From: Eulemur rufifrons
Taxonomy: Eukaryota > Chordata > Mammalia > Primates > Lemuridae
Length of the DNA stretch: 64,000 nucleotides
Reading direction: 5' to 3'
NCBI RefSeq assembly: GCF_041146395.1
Contig: NW_027182889.1
Coordinates: 186,001-250,000, forward strand
Position numbers and translations under genes: made by a program. The number at the start of each line of letters is the position of its first letter. Within the stretch, counting starts at the first letter, position 1. The notes below the pieces were generated by a model. The model made no database searches. It saw nothing but the letters and a program-made list of their open reading frames with translations, and was not told where the DNA came from. This document shows, piece after piece, positions 54,400 to 64,000 of this stretch.

Positions 54400-56219
54400 C
54401 CTCCTGTGGTGTGTTCATCGGGGCCTGGAGCCCTGACTCTCCGGCGGGAGCCCCGAAGCCTGAGTTGCACTGTTTTCCTGTGTTTTAGCACCATTAGTTG
54501 ATAACCACGGATTTAACAATGGCTTTCTTGTGGGGAGGTTACGAAGGCTGGCTTCATGGGGAGTTGTTTTTTTAACCAGAGTGAGATGAACAACTTTTTT
54601 GGCAGGACTGTGAGGGGCCCCGTTGACACAGGTGGTGACCACTGTGGCTTTGCTTCGGTTCGCACTGGGCTGTTGAGTCCACTGTGCTGTGGGAGACCAG
54701 CCACTGGGGCCTGGAGCACACCGAAGCCATTAACCCTGCTTCATGGGTGAGGGGATGTGTCTGAGAGTTGTCACTGCCCACACAGAGGGGCTGGAGCCTG
54801 TCCTGGCCCTGCCTGCACAGTAGTCTGGGCCCCTGGTAGCTGTGGCCATGAGAACCCAGAGAGGCAGCTTTGGGGTCTGAGTCTTGCCAGATGCATGTGT
54901 GTGTGTGGACTCAGTGGACCAGCTCCAGCACAGAAGCAGCAAATGACATGAGCCGCCTCAGCTGTGCTGCTCGCACGTGACACTTGGGACTTGGCTCATT
55001 TGGAAGCAGATCCCAACTTGGGGGGCTGTTGCCTACCATTTCCCCACCTAAGACCGACTTAGGAGCATGTCCTGCCTGGGAGCCTGGCTTGTGTGTTTCG
55101 AAAGAGCAGCACGGCAGAGGGTCTGGGAGGTCTCCCTGCAGAGTGGCAGCGCTCAGGGTTGGGGGCTCAGTACCCTCCTGTAGACCACAGATCCCTCCGG
55201 GTGGGGGATGTGGGGTAACAGCAGACAGCGGGCTCTGGAGCGAGGCTTCCAGCACTGTGTTCCGCGACCAGCCACTCCCCACTGAGATCTGGGCCTTCCA
55301 GGCGCAGTGCCTGAAATAGGTGCGCAGGGAAGTGAGTTTAGAAGAGGTGAGTGCTGGTTCTCATCATGTATCGTGCTGCCAACAGAAGTGCTCGTATCTG
55401 ACAGCCACGGAGGGCCCCTTCCCCGCCGGCAGAAGGTGAAGCCAGGCTGGGATCTGGGACCTGGGTCAGCAGCGCACTAGGCTTGTGAGGCAGGTACATC
55501 CTCCCCGTCCTGAACAAGGAAGTGTCGGGCTGTGTACTGAGGGCCCAGGCTTGTGCTCCTAACCTGTGTTCTCCCCAGATTTGCTTAATTTGCTAAAATC
55601 CCCAACAAGAGGGGTGGGAGTGAAAGTCCCCTTCAGTGTCTGGGGTCCTGCAGTCCAGCAATGCTCTTAGCAGGTTATTTTTCTTCAACCAGAAGTATTG
55701 GCCCAGACTTACTGAAACAATGCCAGCCTGGCGCAAGGAGTGGCGGTGGGCTGGGCCACTCTGCTGGCGTGCCCACTGTGCCCCGGCCTCGCCCCTCCCA
55801 ATCTCAGAAGGCCCCTGCAGGACAGCTGGGGGTGGGGGGCAGGTGTACTTGAGTTCCCTGGTGAAGCCAAGGCCTGTGGCTGGGGAAGAAATGAAGAGAT
55901 TTAGAGCAAACTCTTAATCCAGGATGGGGGTATGGGCCGGTCAGCTCCAAAGCAGCAGGACTCCATCACCTGGAGCTACGGGCCCTTGGTTTACACTTAC
56001 TCCCTGGGGACCCCCCTGTCCAGCACATGGTGGCAGGATCCTAGGGTGGCCCCAGGATTCCTGCCCCTGGGGGACACACCTGGGTGCCCCGTGAGTGTGG
56101 GCATGATGAAGAGCTCACCTGGTTGTGATGTGCGGGTCAGACCGGGTGAGCTGAGTCCTGGGTGTGTGGCAGCGACACATTCTGCTGGCCCTGAGGGCCA
56201 CCAGGCCACCGGAGCTGAG
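54400..56219. other. RPL13 downstream intergenic region
   Basis: Unique sequence with no recognised repeat or exon. Chance frames only. Downstream alternative 3'UTR sequence of RPL13 is possible but unsupported. Confidence 0.5.
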
Positions 56220-56425
56220 AGCAGCCCCTCCCAGCACGCAAGGAATCCGGGAAGGACCTCGAGCCTCAAGTGAGACTGCCGGAGGTGCCAGCCTTATTCC
56301 AGCCACTTGAGCCCCTGACGGGAACGCAGCCATGCTGTGCCCACTCCCGAGATGAACACTCGGAAACACAATCAACGCGTGTTGTTTTAAGCTGCCGAGT
56401 TGGTAGTGATTTGTCACCCAGCGTA
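56220..56425 (+). mobile_element. MLT1/MaLR-type LTR fragment
   Basis: It ends GTTGTTTTAAGCTGCCGAGT then GTGATTTGTCACCCAGCGTA, the LTR 3' signature. No viral coding sequence. Confidence 0.55.
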
Positions 56426-56439
56426 GAAAACGACTCCTC

Positions 56440-56660
56440 ATTCCCTGTCGCAGCTGGGCAGGATCCCACCGGCGGGCGCGCTCTGCATTTAGCCAGCCTC
56501 CGCGGGAACGCAGGCGGCTCTGCGGCGCTCCTGGCCCGGGACGTCGGTCTGCGGCCGCAGGTGCGTTTTCCGCGGAGTCCCCGGGTCCCCGTCGCGTTGC
56601 CGGCAACGCCCGAGGCAGCCGCCAGGGGGCGCGCTCCCGCGTTTGCAGACCCGGAAACCG
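56440..56660 (+). promoter_or_regulatory. Small intergenic CpG-rich block with a CTCF-type site
   Basis: About 220 bp dense in CpG in otherwise ordinary DNA, carrying the CTCF-type motif at 56619-56632. No splice-linked exon is visible. Confidence 0.55.
56619..56632 (+). promoter_or_regulatory. CTCF-type motif 1
   Basis: CCGCCAGGGGGCGC differs at one base from the strongest known CTCF core, CCACCAGGGGGCGC. It lies 2.2 kb downstream of RPL13. Confidence 0.7.
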
Positions 56661-56779
56661 GAAAGTTCTGGGGAGGTTTTAATTTGCACCTGTGGTTAGG
56701 AGCGGGTCGGGCACCTTTTCTGACACTCACCTGTCCTTTGCCATCTGCAGGACATCAGCTCTGGTCGGATAGGAGTTGC

Positions 56780-57734
56780 AAATAATTTTTCTCAATTTAT
56801 TGCTTATTTTATTTTTGTCTGCTAGACATTAGTAATTTCAGTTTTCCCAGGCTTTATTTTTCCTTTTTTATTTTTTTTTATTTTTTTTTCTTATTCTCTT
56901 TTTTTTTTTTACTCGTTTTTCTTTTTTCTTTTTTTTGTTTTTTTGCTGCTCTGTGAGTTGGGTATTTTTCCTTTTGATTTTAAAATTATTATGCAATAGT
57001 TTTTGACATTGAAAATTTTGGTTGTTATTTATTTATTTTTCTTCCTCATGCCCCTTGTCTAAGACCAGTCGTCTTGACTTCGGAGGAGAGACATGCAGCT
57101 CTGTGAATTTTAACATGTGATCCCCACCCAGTCAGACAGATTTTTATTTTGAATCTGGTTATCCTGTAGTTGCTTTGTTAAAAACATATATTAATTGCCA
57201 TCACTTAAAAAGGCAGAATTAAAATTAATACTAATTATAGCAGTTCTATAGAACTGTTGCAGTTTAGAGGGAAACTATAGTCATGTTAGGTTATTTAGAG
57301 TTTTATCCACTTACTTTAAGCCAGAGAGAAGCAGGTATCTCTATTTTTCTTTTTTTGTGTCTCCATACATTAGTTTTTTCTTTATAAGTAGTTGCATTTA
57401 TTTCTTCTTTCATGGTTTCTGGATGTTGTCATCTTTTTTTCTAAGTTATAGAAGAAATATATACTCTTTATTGAAAAATTTAAAAAAAAAGTCCAGTTAC
57501 ATGGAAGAGAGAAGAGTATAAAATGAAAAACAACTCCACATTCCAACCCCCCGAAACAGCTGCATCTGCGTGCAGAAAGGATGTGCGTGTGAACGTACCC
57601 CAGCACGAAGCCCTGGGCTTTTGTTCTTACAAAAGCAAAGAGACACAGTGCAACCCCGTGGTGTGCGGAGACGTCCACCGAGACGGGCGTCAGATGGTGT
57701 TTTCCTTACACAATCCTCTGCGGGGAGGGAAAAC
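56780..57734. other. A/T-rich intergenic region
   Basis: T-rich runs at 56865-56945 and generally A/T-rich sequence to 57530. Probably old LINE-derived, but I could not place it in a family. Confidence 0.45.
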
Positions 57735-57965
57735 TGGAACGCTGTTGTTTTAATTTGCATTTCTTTATTTGTTCATGAAGTCGAGCCCTCCACGTAGTTA
57801 CTGGCAACTTTTCTCTTTTTGTGGCTAACCTATTATGTCCTTCACCCACTTTTCTGTCACATTAGTCATCATTTTCTTGAATTGTAGCAGCTCTTTGTAT
57901 ATTAAGGAAATTTTGCCTTCTGTCACATTGACAAATTTTTTTTCCCGCTTTGCTCTTTTCCTTTT
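57735..57965 (-). mobile_element. L1/HAL1-type LINE fragment, antisense
   Basis: TTAATTTGCATTTCTTTATT, GTCCTTCACCCACTTTTCTG and CAGCTCTTTGTATATTAAGG are in antisense L1 ORF2 order. Diverged and non-coding. Confidence 0.6.
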
Positions 57966-58142
57966 GAGTCTGTTTATATTTTGGGGTATGAGTCAGAGAG
58001 AGCGGAATATTCTCTTTTAGGAGATAGTGTGGTGTGAAAGAAAGTCCACAAGGTTGGCGTCTGTAGTGGATTTGATCATTCCTTTTGGCTTTCCAGCAAC
58101 AAAACTTGCTTTTGGGGAATTCTCCTTTAGACCCTGTTGTGG

Positions 58143-58462
58143 GCGGGTGTGGTGGCTCACAGCGGTAATCCCAGCTCTTTGGGAGGCCAAGGCAGGAGGA
58201 TGGCTTGAGGCCAGGAGTTTGAGACCAGCCTGGGCAAGACAGTGAGACCCCGTCTCTACAAAAAAAATTAAAAAATAAAATAAAATTAGCCAGGTGTGGT
58301 AGCGCATGCCTTGTAGTCCCAGCTACACGGGAGGCTGAAGCAGGAGGATGTCTTAAGCCCAGGAGTTGGAGGCTGCAGTGAGCTATGATCACACCACTGC
58401 ACTCCAGCCTGCGTGACAGAGTGAGACCCTGACTCAAAAAAACAAAAAAATACAAATAAAGG
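58143..58462 (+). mobile_element. Alu, intergenic
   Basis: GGGCGGGTGTGGTGGCTCAC through GTGACAGAGTGAGACCCTGA with an A-rich tail. Confidence 0.92.
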
Positions 58463-59004
58463 CCTTGGTGGGAGGCAGAGCCCCTCCCGCCCCCACGGAC
58501 GCTGACACGCCGCCTCCTCTCTCAGTTCCTGGCAGTGACGCGTGGCCGTGTGGCCCAGGCCCCGCCAGGCCCACGTTGTCAAGTGCCACGAGGCAAAGCT
58601 GTAGGTCTGTGGGCAGAAAGGACATCCTGTGTCACAGGCGGGAGCAGCATCCAGGCAGGGCCAGGGTGACCCGTCTTCCCCGCCGGCTTTTGGGCATCTC
58701 CTCCTCTCCGGGAATTTCCGGGTAGCCTCACCTTCGGCTCTGTCAGCCAGAGTCGGTTTCAGCTGCTTAGAACAAGCCCCTGATGATGCGGGGTCTGACC
58801 CGCGCTGGCCCTGGCCCGTCTGTGTGATTTCACTCTCCAAGTGTCGAGTGCCAGCCACGCCCCAGGCTCCATGGCAGCCCCAGGCCACGAAGAACCAGGC
58901 AGACGCTGGACACACGGGGTGGGCTGGGAGAGTGATGAAAGGGCGTATTCAACGATGAGATGACGAAGAGAGAACTGTCATTCATTCCAGTATATCATGA
59001 GCTG

Positions 59005-59126
59005 CCTGAGGTGGTGGCACCTGTAGTCCCAGCTACTCGGGAGGCTGAGGCAGGAGGATCGCTTGAGCCCAGGAGTTGGAGGTTGCTGTGAGCTGTCTCC
59101 AAAAAAATAAACAAGTAAATAAATAA
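59005..59126 (+). mobile_element. Truncated Alu right arm
   Basis: GGTGGTGGCACCTGTAGTCC through GGTTGCTGTGAGCTGTCTCC, then an A-rich tail running into (TA)n. Confidence 0.82.
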
Positions 59127-59147
59127 TATATATATATATATATATAG
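59126..59147. repeat. (TA)n microsatellite
   Basis: About ten TA dinucleotides lie between a truncated + strand Alu and a - strand Alu. Confidence 0.85.
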
Positions 59148-59148
59148 A

Positions 59149-59425
59149 TTTTTTTTTTTTGAGACAGAGTCTCACTCTGTTGCCTGGGCTAGAGTCTAGC
59201 TCACAGCAACCTCCAACTCCTGGGCTCAAGTGATCCTCCTGCCTCAGTCTCCTGAATAGCTGGGACCACAGGTGCCACCACCACGCCCAGCTAATTTTTC
59301 TGTTTTGAGTAAAGAGAGGGTCTCGCTCTTGCTCAGGCTGGTCTCGAACTCCTGAGCTCAAGGGATCCTCCCGCCTTGGCCTCCCAGAGAGCTAGGATTA
59401 CAGGCGTGAGCCACTGCACCTGACC
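59149..59425 (-). mobile_element. Alu, antisense
   Basis: T-run, GAGACAGAGTCTCACTCTGT through GTGAGCCACTGCACCTGACC. Confidence 0.92.
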
Positions 59426-59441
59426 CAGTTTTTAAAAATTA

Positions 59442-59810
<369 letters not shown>

Positions 59811-59817
59811 GAGTGTA

Positions 59818-59975
59818 CTATGATTATGGAGCACCTACTGTATACGAGGCCCGGTCCCAGGCTCTGGAGACACGGCCGTGCACAGGGAAAGCTTGCTCTC
59901 TCCACACGTGTGCGTGCTGTGAAGCGCACGTCTCTCTCTCGCCTTCCTGGAGATTTCGTTCTAGACGCAGGGCCT
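59818..59975 (+). mobile_element. L2-like LINE fragment (tentative)
   Basis: GGAGCACCTACTGTATACGA, GGTCCCAGGCTCTGGAGACA and a TTCTAGACGCAG end resemble the common L2 3' pattern. It was the target of the young Alu at 59470. Confidence 0.45.
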
Positions 59976-59999
59976 GGCCGAGCGCCTCTGTCCCTCACC

Positions 60000-62599
60000 T
60001 GTGGCGGTGCAGGTGCCTCCCAGGCTGTACCTGAGGGTGCCCGGGGCACCCCGGGTGGGGATGAGAAGCCGCACAGAGCGAGGTGCCCGTGGAGCCTGAG
60101 AGCGCGTTTGTGTCTGGCACGAGCATCTCCCCGAGGCCTCGGGGCGGGCGGTGGGGGCTTCCCAGGGGGCAGCGGGAAGAGGGGGGCGTCGCGGATCGCA
60201 GGCCCACGAGCGCAGGAGCACCTGGCGGCAGGGCCGTGCGTCAGGCCTGGCTCCACCTGTGCAGCGGGGCCTCGGCAGAGCCCTCTTCACTTTTAAGCCT
60301 CAGCCTCCCCATCACAGCTGGACCCCGATTCCACAGTGCGGGGGGACAGGTGGAGGCAGCACGGTGCTGGCCAGCCCTGCCCTTCCGAGGGGTCCCCAGC
60401 GGGGAGCCCCGTCCTGGGGGGAAGAGGCAAAACTAGGTTACCGATGAAAGGGACACTCGGATGTGTCCTAAGCCAGCTCTGGCCAAGAATATCATCAAAA
60501 GCACCAGATGAGACAAACGAGAATGAAACCAGGATGTCCGTCAGCTGGGACCGGCCTGAGGACGCCAGGCCCCGTGGACAGGCTGCCGTGGGCTCCCTCC
60601 GGAGCCGCAGCTCCTCTGGGTCTCCCTGAGGTCCCCACCCCCTGACGCCCACGCCCTGAGTCCCTCCCTCAGGTGTGGACACACTCAGCCACTTGCTTCT
60701 AATCGAAGGCAGCACAGGACGGTCACTGGAACTGCGGCTTCTGCGTCAGGCGAGCTCTTGCCTACGGAGCGGCCCTGGGGCAGGGGGCGATGTCTCTGCC
60801 ACGCAAGTGACCTGGGAAGCCTGTCCCAGCCCCGCAGAGCCTCCAGCCCGGCCCAATCCCGAGAGCCACCGGCGTCCGCTCAGCCACGCCCCGATTCCTG
60901 ACCCTCAGGAACTGTGAGATAGTAAATTGTCTTAGCTTCTACGTTTCAGGGACGTTTGTAACAGAGCCATAGCTGACTGGTACACCCTACAGCTGCTTCT
61001 ACAGACAGCCACCGTGTGATTCTGCAAGATCAGGTCCCTCCTGGGCCCACCTGTCCCTCCTCCTCCTGCTGGCTCTGCTCTGGCCACACCGGCCCCCCCT
61101 CCGGGAGCCCAGAGAGCCTCCCTCCCTGCCACTCTGCCCAGCGATGCCCACGCCCTCCCGACACTGGCTCCTCGCACCCGCCGTGGCCCGTGTGTGCGTC
61201 CCTGGCCTCCCCGCTAGAACGGCAGCCGGGTAGGGGCTGGTGCACCCACGTGTGAGCTCCCCCAAGGCCCTGGGGCACGTCTGGGGAGAGGACAGGTGGA
61301 CGACTCGCCGCATGGAGGGGACGTGGAGGCACAAGCTCCCACACCGAAGAGCAGGAGAGTTGTGCGCGGAGAGCGCTGCGGAGGACAGGACCCGCAGTGA
61401 CAGCAGCACAGGCTTGGGTCTGGTCATGGGGCCCCGGCAGCCGGCGGCACTGTTGGCCCACGGCCTTCACTCGGGCGGGGACCGGGAGTGCGGGACCCTC
61501 ACAGGCCCCGTGGGTCCCCGGGCCCAGCCCAGCCTGGACTCTGGTGTCCACCTGCGTGTCTGAGAACACCGTGGGGTGAGAGCAGTTGGCTCTTGGGACG
61601 AGATAGGACAGTGGGGGGGACTGAGGCCCAGAGGAGTGGGGGTGGGGCCAGGCGCACCCAGCCAGGTGGGCTCAAAGGGGCTGTGTGGCCCCGGGCTGGT
61701 CGGTGAGCCCAGAGTCCCTGATGCCGCAGAAGCTTCCCAGGGGCACTTGGGCAAGAAGGTTTCATTGCTCCTCAAACTGATGATTTGGAAGCATCTAAAC
61801 AGAAACCATGGGTTGGGATTGGTTGATTCACTGGTCCCTTAGGTAAACCCTGTGACAGGGGTTGACAATCCCATATGATATTGTCAATAAAAAAGAAAAA
61901 ACAGGTTAGGAACAGAAACACTGAGCTCGGTGACACCCAACACTTACTGAGCAGCGCTGTGCGCAGGGCGTGACCCTGCTACACCCGGTGACGTGGGCCC
62001 GGGGCCGCCTGACCTGCAGGCGCTGAGTCCCTGAAGCGTGTGGGGCTCTGAGGGAGGAGGCGCCTTTGTAACTAACGAAAACATTTGCGTGGAAAGGAAG
62101 CTGGGGGCAGGCATGGAAGTGACAGCCGTGCGTGTCTGGGTGCTGAGCACGTATCTACACGGCCGAATATTGCACCAGGGAACGAGTTATTTCCTGCAGG
62201 TCAGCGACAGTGAAATATCTGGGGAATCTCATTTCCGGCGCCGGCCCAGCAGGAAAAGGGAGGAGGGGGTGGGGAAGGCCAGCCTGGTCCGGGGGTCTGT
62301 CCCCGGCCGGATGGCGGGAGCTGGGGGTGGGTCAGGCGCGGCAGACCAGGCCCTGGCTTCCCTCCTGTGGTCTCTGTCCACTCCTGCAGCCGCACTCTGG
62401 CCGCCCACCAGCCACGCGGAGCAGGCCGAGGCCCAGACCCCAGCGGGTGGGTTACAGTCTCTGAGGTTTGCAGACTTGAGCTCCCAAGCTCCGAGGCTGT
62501 CCTCGCCTTGCCCCTTGCTGGACGTGCCATCTGTTAGCTGCCTGGTGCCAGCTGTGCCCCTGGCTGGCCTTGGGGACCTCGCTGAACATTTCAGTGGGG
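60000..62599. other. Intergenic, upstream of the presumed CPNE7 promoter
   Basis: Apart from the LTR fragment at 60790-60987, ordinary GC-rich sequence with many chance open frames. No exon could be supported. Confidence 0.5.
60790..60987 (+). mobile_element. MLT1/MaLR-type LTR fragment
   Basis: CCCGATTCCTGACCCTCAGG, AACTGTGAGATAGTAAATTG and CATAGCTGACTGGTACACC match the LTR 3' end. Non-coding. Confidence 0.6.
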
Positions 62600-63060
62600 T
62601 TGCGCGTGCTCAGCGCTCAGCACAGCCAACAGCGCCAAAGGCGGGGGCTGCCGAGCGGAGGTTTTCAGGCGCTGTCGGGGCGCAGCGCGGGCTCAGTCTG
62701 GGGAAAGGGCCCCGGGGCGCGGGGCTGGCCCAGTGTAGCCTCCCCGACCCCTCGCCCTTGTCCGCCCAGGCGCCTGGTGGGCCCAGGGTGCGACTTCCCC
62801 GCCCTCAGCGGGCTCCACAGCGAGGAGGGGCCTCCGGCTCCCGAAGCTGCCCCGACCCAGCCGACCTGGGAGGGGAGGCGCACAGAGGCCGGGGGCGAGC
62901 GAGCTAGGCCGCCGGGTGGGCTTCGCGCCCCTCCCCGCATCCCAGCCGCCGGTCCCGGCGCGCGGTCCTCGCCCTCCAGTCGCGCCCGGGCAGTCCCGCC
63001 GTCCGCCCGCGAGGGGGCGCTACCTACCACCCGTCCGCCGCTGCGGAGCTTCCTCGTCCC
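62600..63060. promoter_or_regulatory. GC-rich, CpG-rich block of unknown role
   Basis: CpG-rich and open in several overlapping frames on both strands, as GC-rich DNA often is. I cannot identify an exon here. It could be an upstream promoter or shore for the next gene. Confidence 0.45.
63007..63020 (+). promoter_or_regulatory. CTCF-type motif 2
   Basis: CCGCGAGGGGGCGC, another standard form of the CTCF core, in the same orientation as motif 1 and 6.4 kb from it. It lies in a GC-rich stretch upstream of the presumed CPNE7 promoter. Confidence 0.7.
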
Positions 63061-63739
63061 GTCTTTGGTGGCTTCTCTGACCGCTGGATCTTCTTCTGGA
63101 GTCCTGGTTGCCCAGGCGGAGCACCAGCTCCCCTGGGCCCCTTCACTCTTACGTGTCTCCCCTACCCTCACCCCCGGTGGCTTTTGGCCAGGTCTGTGCC
63201 CTATTTTTAGGTAGAAATTGGCAAAGAGAATGGGCTGGGAGTGGTTTGTGTCTCTGCCAACACCTCTTCTTCCGAGCTGCTTCCTGTGCCCGCACCAGGT
63301 GGTGGTGGGGGGGGGTATGGGACCGGAGCGGAAGGCAGGGAATGATGCTGAGGGCGACTGGGACCCTCCCCCTCGGAGCCGAGCCCTGCTCCCAGCCACG
63401 TCGGGGACAGATGTGGACAGCGCCCCTGCGGGGCCTGGCGCTGGTGGCCCCGAGCCCCTCCGGGTCAGACTCAGGCCCACACCCCGGGGACAGCGAGGGG
63501 CTCTCCCTGCCCCTGGACTGGGACCGTCCTTCCTGGCCCCGGCCCGGCCCAGCGCGGTGCTTGGCGCACAATAGGCGCCCACTCAATGCTTGGGGTTTTT
63601 CGGGGGGGTTGTTTTACTTCAAAAATTTTAGGGGGCACAAGAGTTTTTGTGTTTAGTGGATAAATTAACTAATGAAAGGATAGTTACAGAATTAGCCACG
63701 GAATCCGAGAGATCGCAGGAGGCTGGGATTTGGTGTGAA

Positions 63740-64000
63740 GCTGGGGTCCGTGGACCCCTGGCCAACTCTAGGGGCGGCCCCGGAGTGGACCCTGGGCCGG
63801 CGAGGGGTGCCGCGACCCCTGACCCCAAATCTGTCAGCCCGGGGCTCCCCTGGGAATTTCAGCCCACCTCCTCCCGGGCACCCCGGGGGTCGCAGGGCAG
63901 AGGCGCCCTTCTCCCACCCCCTCTTGCCCGGCCGAGCCCCCGGGCCCGCCCCCTCCCTGCCCCGCAGGCCCGGCCGCGCCCCGCCCCCGCAGTCCCCGCG
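63740..64000 (+). promoter_or_regulatory. Start of a CpG island, probable CPNE7 promoter (cut by the window end)
   Basis: GC content rises to the window end, with repeated Sp1-type boxes (CCCGCCCCC, CCCGCCCCCGC). In human, CPNE7 begins about 9 kb after RPL13 on the same strand, and this block is about 9.4 kb after it. No copine exon is visible, so the assignment rests on synteny. Confidence 0.4.

Overview
The window is nuclear DNA from a primate, most likely a strepsirrhine of the lemur type. The evidence is two spliced genes with near-human proteins, many Alu SINEs, and above all an Alu subtype with an extended middle A-rich linker (TAGAAAGAAATTAT followed by GGACAGCTAAAAATATATA and a second GAAAAAATTAGCC). 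That subtype is characteristic of strepsirrhines rather than of monkeys or apes. Gene order (SPG7, then RPL13, then a CpG-rich promoter where CPNE7 should lie) matches human 16q24.3.

Layout: 1-9.1 kb is upstream intergenic DNA with Alu, MIR, L2 and LTR remains and no gene I can support. 9.1-10.05 kb is the SPG7 CpG island and promoter. 9,612-47,402 is the complete SPG7 coding gene: 17 coding exons, all with GT-AG introns, joining to a 791-residue paraplegin with intact Walker A, Walker B, arginine-finger and HEXXH motifs. 47.4-51.4 kb holds SPG7 3' ends and intergenic DNA. 51.48-54.4 kb is RPL13 (eL13, 211 residues) with a 5'TOP first exon and a SNORD68-type C/D snoRNA in intron 3. 54.4-64.0 kb is intergenic, with an L1 fragment, several Alus, two strong CTCF-type motifs and two GC-rich stretches. 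The last one runs off the window and is probably the CPNE7 promoter.

The two genes are separate housekeeping units on the + strand: a mitochondrial inner-membrane AAA protease subunit and a large-subunit ribosomal protein that also hosts a snoRNA.

The most unusual structure is a 2.2 kb minisatellite in SPG7 intron 13: about 43 copies of a 52-bp CpG-rich unit, free of stop codons in all three + frames, with each unit carrying an acceptor-like pyrimidine tract and CAG. A composite Alu bounded by one 16-bp target-site duplication lies in intron 10. I found no new gene system. All comparisons to human proteins are from memory, without alignment.
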